64,000 nt of DNA from Aquanectria penicillioides (lineage: Eukaryota; Ascomycota; Sordariomycetes; Hypocreales; Nectriaceae): positions 496,001 through 560,000 of the forward strand of contig PYIU01000004.1 of the NCBI GenBank assembly GCA_003415625.1. The letters are read 5' to 3'. Made by a program: the position numbers and the translations under genes. Within the stretch, counting starts at the first letter, position 1; every line of letters starts with the position of its first letter. The notes beneath the pieces are model-generated. The model was given only the letters and a program-made list of their open reading frames with translations, did no database searches and had not been told where the DNA came from. Shown here piece after piece: positions 43,374 to 54,656 of this stretch.

Positions 43374-44302
43374 TTAGTTGGCCTTGGCTTGCTTGCTGGC
43401 AAGGTCGTCGTGCTCGTCAATGTCCATAGCTTCCCAGGGGTAGCAGATCCACACGTCAGCGACGGTGCGAGCGGCCTGGTAGCGGTTGGCGAGCATAGCC
43501 TCGGGCAGGGTGCCCTTCTTAGGCTTGTCTTTGTTCTGCGAAAGTTTAGCATGTCTAGAAACAGCACTAACGCGGTGTATTTGGACGCACGTGGAGAACG
43601 AAGATGCTGAACTCGGTCTTGGGGGCATCGGGACCCATGCGCAGGCGGGCGGCCTCGACATCCTTCTCGAGCTCCTTGACGGCATACTCGAGGGTGGTTC
43701 GGGTATCGTCAACCTCGTCGACGATGAGGATACGCTTGCCAACAAGGTTCTCAAAGGCACCAAGAGCAGTCAGGTCGAGCCACTGGGTACGAGTGACCTT
43801 GGTACCGGGCTCCTCGACCTCATCGTTGCCGAGCGACTCATAGAGAGAGAGACCGATCGCCTGGATGGGGATGTTGGGCGAGCCGGGCTGCTTGAGGAAG
43901 GATCGGAGGATTCGGGCAGGGACGTAACCACCACCGCCGATGGCGATCATGAGCTGGGGCTTGAAGTCGGCGAGAATCTTGCCAGCAGACTCTTGGCAGA
44001 GCTTGTGGACCTAGGCAGAAGCGATGCTCATGTCAGTGTCCGCGATTTCTTTGCTGGTGGCGGGGTCGTGATTCAACGTGCTCGTGCCTATGATGCGACA
44101 GAGTCCCTTGGATGCAGAGCTCCGACTGGCGATTCTGCTCAGGCCAGTTGCAGCTTTATCGCGGCCTCTTGTTGTGCTCCCCACGTGGCGCATCATCGTC
44201 GCCATCCATCACCTGTCGCCATCACGGCGGGGTGGCGGGGTAGGAGGGGTCAAAGCAGCAAGCACTTACATCGTTGTAGGTGACGTAGAGCTTCTCAGGC
44301 AT
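43374..44302 (-). CDS. HPT1: Hypoxanthine-guanine phosphoribosyltransferase (Hpt1 type)
   Basis: Exons on the complement: 44302-44270 (33 bases), 44010-43591 and 43535-43374, in phase, 204 residues. The N-terminus MPEKLYVTYNDVHKLCQESA and GGGGYVPARILRSFL match fungal Hpt1/XPT-type enzymes. The PRPP-binding motif is RILIVDEVDDTRTTLEYAV, with the DEVDDTRTT variant typical of yeast Hpt1. IFVLH-NKDKPKKGTLP and ICYPWEAMD complete the fold. The enzyme salvages hypoxanthine and guanine to IMP and GMP in the cytosol. The tiny first exon and a 259-base first intron were recognised from splice signals and homology rather than open-frame length. The upstream leader is CT-rich in the transcript sense, like that of the ACH1-type gene. 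Confidence 0.93.
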
Positions 44303-45130
44303 TTTGACGGTGTTGCGGCACTGGGGTATCACAACGTCGCTGAAGGAAGTAAGGAATATGGATCGGGTGAGAAGACGAAGGGAATGGAGGAAGCACACGG
44401 GGAGTGATGCCCAAGAGGGAGAGAGAAAAGAGAAGAAGGAAAGCAGCCGAGAGGGAAAAAAAGAGGCCCCATGATTTTGTTTGCCCGTGATTGCTGACCC
44501 GCGCCTGCGGAAGCACGGGCTGCCACTTCTTGCTCAAATTTTTTTTTTTTCCCGCGCTCCTTCTGTTTTGGCGTTGGACCCCGCGATCCGCAAGGATCCA
44601 TTTGCTGGTGCCTTGCTGAAAGCCCCACTGAAACCCTGCACTGAAATGCACTGGAGCCCATTCAACACCGTCGGAAGCCGCCGACAGAAGAGCCCGTTCA
44701 GTGGGGGCCCTCGCGAAAAAAGCGCCTGAAGAAAGCTGTGCTGAGACCTGACTCGGCCACAGGCGCAGGTCGGCAAGGGAGTGGCTTGGCGGCTCTAGCA
44801 CCCGCCCTGCACTGTAACGTCACCTAGCGACACCCGTTTGGCATGGAGATCGATCTATGCTGCTGAGAGCACTAAGATGTGAGCGGAAAGACTTGACATT
44901 TATCGGCAGCTTTGGTCAACACCATGACCATGTCACATGCCATACACAGACGGGATCCTGTATAACCTCGCATATCAGAAAAACTGTGTAGGTTTGCGCG
45001 AATATATTTCCATGTGGTTTAGTGCTAGTTACTTTGCTTCCTGTCGTCTCATCTCCCCGTGATCTTCATTTCCTTCATCCACCTCAATTGGCTCCATCGG
45101 ACCTCTCCGACGGTGTCCACCAAGCACCAC
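44303..45130. other. HPT1 promoter and intergenic region
   Basis: 44337-44463 is GA-rich on the + strand, i.e. a CT-rich leader for HPT1. A T-run lies at about 44539-44550. Beyond 44850 no feature is seen until the acetyltransferase pseudogene. Confidence 0.45.
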
Positions 45131-45973
45131 TCACAGCATCCCGACATTTTCCTGCACCTTCAGCACATCCTGGAGTGCCAGAATGACGTCTTCGGGCTCT
45201 ACTGCCAGTGTCTGGTCAGGCTCTTTTACCACTCTTGCTGGGTTGCCAACCGCCACCGTGTATGGCGGGACATCCTTTGAGACCACGCTACCGGCACTTA
45301 CAATGCTATGGCTTCCAACCACTACGCTAGGGCTGCAACGCGCAATTAGTCTTTGCTTCACATTCGAGATTTGCTCATTTGGTTCAGCTCACAGAATAGT
45401 GACTCTGGCGCCGATCTAGGCACAGTCGTCAATCAGTACGGGACATCGCTACTCAGCCGCTTTGAATCTCTGCCAACATTTGAGAATGGTCAACGGAAAT
45501 GATGGTAATATTGGGCCCAATATTGACGTGTTTCCCAAAGATTACATCTGCTACCGTTCTAGGGTAGTGCATTTCCTATTGATGAAGGCTGTGGGATCAA
45601 CGTGGACCTGAAGTCTGTAGTCCATGCTAATCGGGGGTTTGACGAAAGGTGCCGACGGACCAACCGTTGGGTTGATGAATGCAATCTTAGCTGTAGTCAT
45701 CACTGTATTTTCTTCAATAATCTCTTCGTTTAGGCAAGTGATTCTATGATGATATGTCAGTGTCCTGACGTCCAGGCTTGTTGAGAAAAGGACATCACTT
45801 TTCCAAGCAAGGACCCTCTGGATAGCTGGAGTATCCGCCTCAAGCTCATTGAAGAGTTTAACAGCATTGAAACATTTATTTCGAGCCTCTCGAAAGGTAT
45901 TGTTTCCGGCTTGGAAAAAAATCCCTGTCAGCCTTTTAGACTACTCCCTATCAGGGGTTGCAAAATGTGCCAT
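45131..45973 (-). pseudogene. Pseudogene of a NodL/maltose O-acetyltransferase-type enzyme
   Basis: On the complement the parts appear in family order. A start is MAHFATPDRE then TAG; next GNNTFREARNKCFNAVKLFN and ELEADTPAIQRVLAWKSD (Mac domain); then VDPTAFINRKCTTLE; then, in another frame, VADVIFGKHVNIGPNITIIS and VDHSQ; then, after another shift, IDDCA-TAG-IGARVTIL. An intron of about 60 bases precedes the intact final exon (PSVVVGSHSIVSAGSVVSKD, TVAVGNPARVV), stop at 45131. These are left-handed beta-helix acetyl-CoA-dependent O-acetyltransferases. At least two frame breaks and two stops show it is dead. The first TAG fits CAG to TAG and the second TGG to TAG, both explicable as C-to-T at CpA on one strand, as RIP causes. 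Confidence 0.85.
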
Positions 45974-47285
45974 GATTGTATGTAGTTCTGTGGGCAAGTT
46001 TGGTAATGCGGCGAAACTGATATTTGTCTCGACTCTATCTGCTTTGCTCAGGTGGCGATAGAAGAGTACGTTATAGTAACTCAAGCTTCTAATTGTTCTT
46101 ATTCACATGCTTACTTCCTGCGTGGTATGTCTCGATTCAGAGCCAGGATAGAGACATGAACCAGGCTTCTTCTGTCGTCTCTCGAGTGATTCCATTGTTA
46201 GGTTTTGATCCGTGCAATTTTCCGATGGCCTTAACTATGCAACACTCGGTGACATAATACCAAGTCGCTGCCCCTTTCTAGAATACCACCCATTTTAGTC
46301 TGGACAAAGGAAACTTACCATAAATGTCTGTCTGTCTTCTAGCGCCCCGCGTATCTTAGATCACGGATTCCGGCTTGCGCAACAGTGAAGAGGGACGAGT
46401 TAGTAATCTCAAGCGCTCAGCTAGGTTACTGGGTCTCTATGAGAGAGGCCCTGGCGAGAAAGTATTTCATTAAATTTCGCATTTACACCAAGTGATCTTA
46501 ATAAAATGAAACCCAAACAATGTGATTGTACGTTTGTTACTCCACTTTTTAGAGGTGTCGCCCTCGTAACTTTCGACAATCAGTCTAAGCGTGGTGATAT
46601 CTCTTGCTCAGGCGCTGTCACCGCACAGGAAGAGGACAAGAGATATCCGTAGCATTCATTTTACACATTATCCTCTAGTTCTGTTCATTTCTCGTCACTT
46701 CATGCCTTCAGGTCGCCACATTTCCATCTTCCGTTATGAATTTGACGATACGTTTCACAACCATACGACCACTTTTCAGCCCTCAAATTGTAGTCTTTTC
46801 ATAACCTAGGAGAGACCGGTGATGTTAAGCGTTTCCCTATAGTTTAGCTCGGCCTATTTTTCACAAAATTAGAAGTAAAAAAAGGGTGTACAGTAGAGCA
46901 GTGGGCTTCTTCAAATGACTTACCGGCGTGAATCTCAACGTCAACTGAGAAATCTAGGGACAGGGGAAGGGCCCTTTAGCTAAGGCCCTAAGCAAGTTGA
47001 AGGGCTTATCATAACACCCTGGGCTAAGTAATTCATCACGGGTCTTCCATCTGTGCAGGAAACGCACCTAGAGACCAACGCACACCACTCGCCCTCGAAG
47101 GTCAAGTCAGTGAATCATGCGTTAGTGCGGGTGCATATATCTTCCTTCATCCATCTCTCCCTCTTATCCTCGAAGCTTCTATTTCCTTCATCCTCGAAGA
47201 AGCCTAGGTTTGCTTCAACCTATAATTTATATCCGTTTTCCTCCAGCCTTCCTTCTTTGCCCAGACTTCTGCGCACGGTCACGTC
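45974..47285. other. AT-rich intergenic region
   Basis: No gene found. A short imperfect palindromic stretch (AGGGCCCTTTAGCTAAGGCCCT) lies at about 46968-46989. The composition is more AT-rich than the flanking genes, so old mobile-element or RIP-affected DNA is possible, but no terminal repeats or element proteins were identified. Confidence 0.35.
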
Positions 47286-48473
47286 ATGGAGTCTGAGTCA
47301 ACAAAGGGCAAACGGAAATGTCGGTCGCGTCTGCAACCCGGCGAGGATGCCGATGAGATCCTTCGCCAAGAGAATCGGGCAATCAACTGCATTCTTCCAG
47401 AAGCCAAGAATCGGCCTGATTTATACAATCGCGTCGTGGAACATCTCAAGAATACCAGTGTCGGCCGCTACAAGAAATGGTCTGAATATGTGGCCTCCCG
47501 GACATTCTATGGCTGGGCTGCAGTCGCCGGCGAAGACGCTCGTCCATCTTTGGAACATTTCCTTGCTGCTTATGCAGCTCATCAGAGCCTCGCTCGCACT
47601 CCAAACGACAGGTTCATGCACGAAGTCGACAGGCGAGGGTTGATGAAATGGGCCAGAGAGCAGCTTCGACCAGGGACATCACCAACCGTGGAGTCTGCAA
47701 CGGAATCACCCACGCCCGTAAAAAAAAGAAAACCCATCAAGATCCAGCATCCGGAAAGCCCTACAGGTGCTCGCATCGCCGCTGAGATTGAAGGAGCAAT
47801 TCTCCCGTCGGTTGAACAGCCCGCTCGGGTAGCTCAACAACCCGAGATCACACACGTCTCAAAAGTGCGACTGGGAGAGACATCTCCCTTTCGCTTGGCC
47901 CCCTCGACAAAAAGAAACTTTGCTTCAACTGTGGATGATCGAGACATCGGAGCGGCGCACAAGGCCATAAGAACCGACAACGTATTTCACCGTGGGATCC
48001 TCCCCAACCGTGACGCAGCAACTCAGACGGGAAACGAGATGCTCAACGGCTTGGCGCTGGAGATTATCGGCAAGCTCGTCGATCCCGTCAAGCAGGCCTT
48101 TGGGGACGCCGTGGCCCATCAGACGAAAACTTTGGCCGAATATCTCCCCGCGGCGATGAAAGACGTGTTTCAGCAGGCGGTTGCCAACGAGGTGGCATAC
48201 CAACAATCCAACGCCCCAGCCCGACAACACCCAGTCCGGCCGACAGTGGCAGAGGTGGCGCTCGCACGCCCAGGCTTCTCGACCTTTGGGGCACCGCTCA
48301 GGTCTCAAGGCCAGATCTGCGACATGGCGGACTATCAGTACGAAGACGTTCGGCCCGTCGAGGCTCGTGGCGGCGGCAGAGGATTGGCAACGGTTGTGGC
48401 GGCGGATTTCGACCGACTACTGGATCTGAGTGGATATCGCCTCACTCGAGCGCCGGAACAGCGCCGAATCTGA
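47286..48473 (+). CDS. Orphan protein, 395 residues, single exon
   Basis: ATG at 47286 opens an uninterrupted frame. Residues 7-15 (KGKRKCRSR) and about 145-151 (KKRKPIK) are basic and could be nuclear signals. The first 130 residues look folded and helical (LYNRVVEHLKNTSVGRYKKW, ASRTFYGWAAVAGEDARPSL). The middle is disordered, rich in Pro/Ser/Thr. A helical part follows at about 255-310 (LALEIIGKLVDPVKQAFGDA, then VAHQTKTLAEYLPAAMKDVF). The C-terminus is Gly/Arg-containing. No known domain was recognised. It sits next to AT-rich DNA and a pseudogene, so it may be a lineage-specific or element-derived gene, though no recombinase or transposase motif is present. Confidence 0.6.
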   Translation: MESESTKGKRKCRSRLQPGEDADEILRQENRAINCILPEAKNRPDLYNRVVEHLKNTSVGRYKKWSEYVASRTFYGWAAVAGEDARPSLEHFLAAYAAHQSLARTPNDRFMHEVDRRGLMKWAREQLRPGTSPTVESATESPTPVKKRKPIKIQHPESPTGARIAAEIEGAILPSVEQPARVAQQPEITHVSKVRLGETSPFRLAPSTKRNFASTVDDRDIGAAHKAIRTDNVFHRGILPNRDAATQTGNEMLNGLALEIIGKLVDPVKQAFGDAVAHQTKTLAEYLPAAMKDVFQQAVANEVAYQQSNAPARQHPVRPTVAEVALARPGFSTFGAPLRSQGQICDMADYQYEDVRPVEARGGGRGLATVVAADFDRLLDLSGYRLTRAPEQRRI

Positions 48474-48956
48474 GGGCCTAGGCTTTAGGGATGCATTTAG
48501 GTTGGCGGGGTTAGCATGTTTGGGTAGGTTAGGTTTCCCTTAGGGATAACTGATGCCAAGAAATAGGTGAACTGATGGCTCAGAAACTATGCCTTGGCTC
48601 GCCAATCGTTGTTCGTTGATTCAGGTCCTCAGAAATTTCCATGTGACATGTTGCACCATGATTCTAAGATTGGTCTTGACTGGATTGCAGATGTCTGAAG
48701 AGTCGGGATAACATTTAGGACAAAGACTGCTTTATTTGCATCGCGCGATCCGCCGCATTTGACGAGATTGCTGTGGCTCAAGGCTCATCTTCCAGCGGTA
48801 TCCCGTCCATATATGGCTTATAGCTCTAGATTTCCGACCATCCTTCGCCCACAGCAACTTGCCCCCACGCAATCTCAACCACAAGCACGTTCACCTTTGC
48901 CAATCACATATTCTTTGGTCCAGTCCTCAGAACAGAACCTACGAACAACTACCACC
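48474..48956. other. Intergenic region
   Basis: Between two same-strand orphan genes. The downstream frame is open from 48759 and contains an earlier ATG at 48813, so part of this may be coding if that start is used. Nothing else was recognised. Confidence 0.35.
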
Positions 48957-49982
48957 ATGGCGAGAACAGTTAAATTTTCCGACCCCCATCCCCACTCTGG
49001 GCGATCACAAAACACCTTGCGGCCTCACCATCACCAGCGACCACAAGGTTACCTGACCCGTGCCTCCACCAAAGAACATGTACAATTTAACGGCCTTTCT
49101 ACCCTTTCTCCGAAACCTCCTTTGCAACGGAAACTAAGTTCTCAGTCGTCATGCAACATTGATGGCCCAGCCAAGCAGTATAAAGTTGTTGCTGTGCTTC
49201 CGACTCGAGTTCCCCCAACTTCATCCATCCACAATCACGCACTGCCTAAAGACAACAGCTGCTCAATATCACCTTGCCCTCTTAAGAATATTGTTTCTAG
49301 AGATTCTCCTAAATTCCTCCTCTCACTATTACCCATTCTTCCAAGCTCCTGCAAGGTCTCTCGCTCAACCTCAACAGGCTCTTGCGATCTAAATCGCCAG
49401 CCAAGTCACTCACCACAGTCGTCACCCGCCATGTCTGGCTCTTCCAGCTTTTCATCCGCCAAAACCTTGGTTGGTGATCCTGTCATCCGCAGGTTTCTCT
49501 ACAAGAACCAAGACAGTTCTGATGATGAGGTTCCTGAGAGCTGCCATCAATTTCTCGATGAGCAGTTGGATGCCAACGTGGAAAGCATCATCGAAAGTCT
49601 CCGCGAGACTCGAGAGAACATGACTGCCATGTCTCGAAAGTATCCTATCGATACAAATGGGCTTGCCGATCTCATTGATGAGGCCAGAACAATGGGCCGC
49701 AACATGATGTTCGTGGTCCGTCGCCACTATGACGCCCGGGAGGAATCCATTCGCCTCCAACACCAACGGGAAATGGTCGCACTGAACGAAGAAGGCCTCG
49801 GGCCATTTTCGTACTACTTCAAGAGAATCAGCCTTGCCATGCGACACCATGCGGAAACCCGCGTGGCTTCAAATTTTAGTCGTCGCGACAAGAAGCTTCA
49901 ACAGCTTCAAGATGCACTGGACAAGGTGGACATGCATCGTCTCATCATCATGTTGGACGAGGGCAGTTCTCATAATTTGTGA
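48957..49982 (+). CDS. Orphan protein with helical C-terminal half
   Basis: The start ATG 48957 is preceded by ACCACC, a good fungal context, and gives 341 residues; an in-frame ATG at 48813 would add 48. The N-terminal 170 residues are Ser/Pro/His-rich and disordered. The C-terminal half is helical: FLYKNQDSSDDEVPESCHQF, ESIIESLRETRENMTAMSRK, DLIDEARTMGRNMMFVVRRH, and a final RRDKKLQQLQDALDKVDMHR coiled coil. No known domain was recognised; the helical half recalls proteins made mostly of coiled coil. Intronless like its upstream neighbour. Confidence 0.6.
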   Translation: MARTVKFSDPHPHSGRSQNTLRPHHHQRPQGYLTRASTKEHVQFNGLSTLSPKPPLQRKLSSQSSCNIDGPAKQYKVVAVLPTRVPPTSSIHNHALPKDNSCSISPCPLKNIVSRDSPKFLLSLLPILPSSCKVSRSTSTGSCDLNRQPSHSPQSSPAMSGSSSFSSAKTLVGDPVIRRFLYKNQDSSDDEVPESCHQFLDEQLDANVESIIESLRETRENMTAMSRKYPIDTNGLADLIDEARTMGRNMMFVVRRHYDAREESIRLQHQREMVALNEEGLGPFSYYFKRISLAMRHHAETRVASNFSRRDKKLQQLQDALDKVDMHRLIIMLDEGSSHNL

Positions 49983-52219
49983 AGGATTTTGCCCTACTGT
50001 GTTATCATGTATCGCGTGCTGTATTTGTTATGGGAGGCTAATGGATCGGACATTGCTTTGGAGGAAAATTATTCAACGCGAACAGCACTGTTGGACAGGA
50101 AAGTGCAGGGACGGGTACAAGTCGCGACGGTGTTCGGGGTCTTGAGGGGATGATGATTAATGATGAATGAAACGAAGGAACAGGTCTTTGGCTAAATGTG
50201 CATTAGAATGACTGAAATGCTTTCTTGTTCGTGGCTCGTCCCCGCGGTGTCTCTCGATGTTCGCACATGCAACCTTGCATTTACCCCAACCACCTAAAAC
50301 CGTCGGCGGAATACCAGCTCGCCTTCACAACTTCAGCTTTGAGGGGGGGGGGGGGGGGGGGGTCCTTTTCTTCGGTGTGGTGGGCACGAAAAGACCAGCC
50401 ATCCAGGTTCGATTTCGTTCTAGCCCTCACGGCGGTTGGTGGTCTTGGACATTGCCATTGTCCAACTCTAAATGCCAATCGTAACTCCGATAATGACACC
50501 TCCCCCCTCCTTTTTTTTTGGAGCTCAACACAGTTATTGTTTTAGGCTCTCCGTAGTCAAGCCATTCCAGAAAACTCTAGACGGGGAAAGGATCGCCTGC
50601 CAATGCCACAAAACTGGTATCTCCTAGACATTTCAGGTTCAGCCAAAATAACCTTGAGAAGACATGTGACAACCTTGGCCAGCATATCTTTGGCCCCTGT
50701 TTTATGGCTCAGGGCTAGAAGTAATTCCATGTCCAAACATAGTGAGCCTAGAATTTCCGGGTGTTCCATAGAAATGTTCTCAGACTGGTTCTAGTTATTG
50801 AGAAGTCATGCAAACGCTGCTACTAGTTTTGATTAATTTCCACCAGGCGAGTTGTTTGTCCCTGGCAAACGCCACCTCGAAATCTCGTGCCCAAACCACA
50901 GATTCCTGGAGAGTCGAGGGTATTATTAATGAGCCCATGGTCACTCACTGGGTTCTTACCCATGCTCAAGTCGTTTCTTGTAAAGTCTTTCCGAATCTCT
51001 TCCGCCGATCTCGGACAGCCCTGATCCCGGTCCCAATCCTTACCACAATCATACACTGTCAGGCAGCGCCAAGTATGGGGAGTGAAGCATGTCAAAGGCA
51101 GTTGCCCCAAGCTTTCCGTCATGAATCTGCCTCGGAACCGAGGTGGCGGGGATGCTAGCTAGTGTCGCGGTTCCCCACTTGAGGGCTAGTGACGCCGAAC
51201 AAGTCTGAAGCAATATCATGTATACGAGGCAGAAGCATATGCCAGTTTGGGATTTAAAATATTCTCTTCATCGAACTGGATCGTTTTCGGGGGAGGGGGG
51301 GTCGCATATTTAAACAAGAGCTCGGCCGTTTGATTCTCATTCTTCCCTTCTCCTTTTTTTTTTTTTTCAACTCGGCATAATGCTTGAAGCTGGTCCCGGG
51401 GTGGCTCGGACTCTAGACAGCAAGCACAGAGACAGTAATTGTTGTATTGATTTCGGATGTGTGGGGGAATCATGTTGATGCTCGGCGTGACGAAAGCAAA
51501 GATTGATTTCTGATTAAAAAGCCGGTAGATATATGCTGAAACAAAGACGGTACTTTTTAAAGCTACGGTTACAACGACTGTGTCCACTCGGGTGACGGCA
51601 TCTTCTTAAGTCCCCGGATCCTAGAAAGACGCTATCATGGAGCGCAGATTGGCGCGGTGGGTTATCGGCGTTATCAGCAAATACAGCCCAATGAGACAAT
51701 GAGATGGACAGGCCGCGCAAGATAGCGCGATCCCCACGATTCGCGTTATCTTTTATCTTAGCGAACGGGCTCCCAAAGCGCCCAAAACGCGGCCGCGGCG
51801 GTGCAACCGGGAGCGCAGTGGTCGGCTTCGGCGGCCGGCTTTCGGCAATTGTGGGGAGGAGGGGCCAAATGGGCAGCAAATGGGCAGGCTTGCGTCTTGG
51901 CTGCCGCTTTCGGACTAGCACTTCCGGGGCATGGCAGCTCTCACTAAGCTGCTCGCCGCCCATACAAGGAGCGTCTCCAGCAACTCCAACCTGCTCAAAC
52001 CGGCGTGGAACTCCAAAACCACGGGCCAGCGACTTGCACATCGGCTGATATGCAGGAGTTGTTATTCAGTAATTAGACGTTCCTGGCCCCCTTGCTGCGG
52101 ACTTGGCCGGTTCCCAGGCTCAGAGCGGGCTCGCACCCTGGCTTCTATGCTCAAACCCTCTCATTCTCTCGCAACTCTCTCGCCCTATCCTCCGTCTCCG
52201 TCTCCCCTCCTCTCATCCC
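49983..52219. other. 2.2 kb upstream of the Zn2Cys6 regulator, no supported gene
   Basis: Contains the G20 run (listed), a T-run at about 51355-51368 and a GC-rich block at 51700-52200 that is probably the regulator's promoter and leader. Frames at 50808-51158 and 51514-52041 were considered and not called. Confidence 0.4.
50343..50362 (+). repeat. G20 homopolymer
   Basis: Twenty consecutive G residues, in a non-coding stretch about 360 bases after the preceding stop. A strong G-quadruplex candidate; its true length is uncertain in any assembly. Confidence 0.9.
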
Positions 52220-54091
52220 ATGTCTCCATCAGCCGACATACAGTCAGGAGGTGCCGACAAGCCATGCCACAACTGTCGCCGCCGCCGCCTGCGATGTGAT
52301 CGCTCGACCCCACAGTGCTCCAAGTGTGTTTCCCGTGGCATCGAGTGTCTGGGCTATGGCCAACTGTTCCTGTGGACTGGGGCCGTTGCGTCCCGGGGGA
52401 AGCTGGCCGGCCAGAAATCGAGTGCCGCTCTCTATCCAGCAGGCCCGAGTCCGTCCCCGAGAGGCAGTCAACGTGACGGTCCCGCCTCCGCCTCCGTGAG
52501 CCTGCCCGTCCTGCCCGTTGCAGCTGCAACCCCATCCGAGACCGATTCCGAGGCCGGCGCCGTCGACATCGATGCGGTGTCCGCTTGCGCTGATGATGAC
52601 GCCTTCGTAGTGAGCGGCGACTCGCAGCTCGCCTGTACCACCATCACCACACCCAGCCCCATGGAGTACGAGTACGAGAACGAGACACCAAATCCCACCC
52701 GGACCCCTTGGGTTCTCGTCGATCCCTTATTTCAAGACATGAAGTACACCCAAAGACAGTACCTCGCTTATTGTATGTAACCCCGCTCCCTTATTGGTTG
52801 CTGATGTTGCTGTCGTGGTGGTTATGGTGGTAGTGGCGGTGGTAGTGGTGGCGGTTGTGACCGAACATGGCGGAACATGGCTGACGGACATCACAGTCTC
52901 TGCGCGGCTCTGTCGAGACTTTGTTGCCGATGATGTGCCCGAGCGCAATCCATTTCGAAGCTTGGTCCCCTTAACTCAGGCCCACCCTCTTCTGCGTCAA
53001 GTCATCATCGCTGCGTCGGCTACGCACATGTATAACCGCTCAAGACCCTGGGTGAGTCCCGATTCGTTAGATAGGGGGAACGGCCCAAAACGTCTGCTCG
53101 TTGATGCCCTCGTCGCCAAGCAACAAGTTCTACAAATGATGTCATCTGCCCTTCGAGACATCCATTCCATCGATGGAGACGTCCTTCTTGCGTCCAGCTT
53201 GTTCCTCATCAATGTCGAACTAATCGAGTCGGGAAAACACAACTGGAAAGCGCATTTGGATGGCGCGGGCAGGATAATGTCACTTCTACCCATGTCCAAT
53301 TCGGATGAGAGTTTGAGGAATTATCTCATCTCGGACTGCTTTGTGTAAGCCTTCGCACCTCTTCTAGCCCAGCAAACTGCTAACCGGGCGGTAGTTATTA
53401 TATCTTGGAGTCAACTTTCCGACCTTGGTCTACGGAATCTAAATCGTTTTTCCACTCGTTTCAAGGACTGCAAATTTTTGCAAAAACCATTAATAGCTAC
53501 TACTGTTGCCCTCCCGAACTCTTGGAGATCATGTTGACTGCTGCCCGGCTCTCTAACAAAGTGACGGGCGATGTCGTCTCGACTGACATGATCACCACAG
53601 CTGGTGCAGCCCTTTTCAACCGTGCCCAAAACATCGACGTGATAGCTTGGGCAAAGGAAGTGGAGACGCTCCCTTCTACTTATAGTGACCCGGTATTAAG
53701 CCGTTTCCGCGTGGCCTCGGCCCATAAGCTTGGTCTCTGTTTGTACATTTTACACGCAATACCATCTCTCGACACCATCTTTGGAGAGGAGATGATTCAT
53801 ATGCTACTGCACGAACTTCAAAAGGCACTAATTTCTATTCCAGAGGACGATCCAAACTTCAAGGCCACGGCGTGGACAACATTTGTTTTTGGGGCCAGCG
53901 TTAGGACGCCTGAAATGAAGGAATGGGTTATTGACAGAATAAAGAGGTTAATATTGGAATCCCCATGGGGGTACTGGTACACTGCGAGAGATGCCCTGCA
54001 AATGCTGTGGGGCTTGCAGGCCAACGGCAATGAAAATAAAAGTTGGGTGCAGCTCCTCCGAGAGTTGGCCATGGATTTCTTGGTCGTCTGA
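52220..54091 (+). CDS. Zn2Cys6 fungal-type transcription factor
   Basis: Exons 52220-52772, 52897-53344 and 53395-54091 give 565 residues. Residues 15-44 carry the binuclear cluster C-x2-C-x6-C-x5-C-x2-C-x6-C (CHNCRRRRLRCD, then CSKCVSRGIEC), with the basic RRRR that contacts CGG half-sites. A Ser/Pro/Ala linker follows, then WVLVDPLFQDMKYTQRQYLA, the usual start of the Fungal_trans_2-type regulatory domain (HPLLRQVIIAASATHMYNRS, DVLLASSLFLINVELIESGK, HLDGAGRIM). This domain extends to the C-terminus (ESPWGYWYTARDALQMLWGL). The first intron contains a GTGGTGGTnn low-complexity tract. The target genes are unknown; next to it are an ATPase pseudogene and, farther on, a P450 and a possible acyl ligase. 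Confidence 0.92.
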
Positions 54092-54656
54092 GAGATCTAA
54101 CTCCTTGGCCTTGCTAGCGGAGATGATGTTGTTACTGGCGAAATCGAGAGCCTTGTCAGGCAATCTCCAAGGAAACTTGGAGCTTGGCCGGGGCCTCTAG
54201 TTTTCTTCTTCACGAGACTAGACGTCTCTGTTGCGTTAATCGCCCTTGGCGAGAGAACCTCTCCCAGGTTGGAGGGTTATTCACACTTTATGATACCCCC
54301 TGAGTACTCTCAGAACAGAGCAGGCGAGACGAGGTGGAATCGTCGACGTGATGGTGGGGATGCTTATTGGCGGAAGCGAGCGTAAAGTTTTCAGCATTTG
54401 GTTGAGCTATGATATTAGATGCTATGTATGAAGAAATGAGCAAAATTGATGAAAATTTCTTTGAAGATCCTTAACTCTAACTCTCTAGAGCATCTGGCGA
54501 TTGTCTCTTGCCCCAAGGCCTGGCACAGTTGAGGATTGCGGACACTTCCTCGCCTCTTCCACACAATTTCTTGGGGTCTGAGTGCTGTCTTTTTTTTCAC
54601 ATCCCTATACCCGACGAGCCATAAATCAATACATTCCCTTTTCCACTATTACTTCT
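54092..54656. other. Convergent 3' intergenic region
   Basis: Between the regulator stop and the 3' end of the ATPase pseudogene. No gene recognised. Confidence 0.4.

Noticed and set aside
46968..46989. Imperfect palindrome considered as a transposon end
   Set aside because: No matching inverted repeat or target duplication found around 47-49 kb.
50808..51158. Possible small secreted protein (116 codons, hydrophobic start)
   Set aside because: Weak signal-like start, no regular cysteine pattern, surrounded by non-coding sequence.
51514..52041. 175-codon complement frame upstream of the Zn2Cys6 gene
   Set aside because: Arg/Pro-rich product of GC-rich promoter sequence; contradicted by the leader of the regulator.
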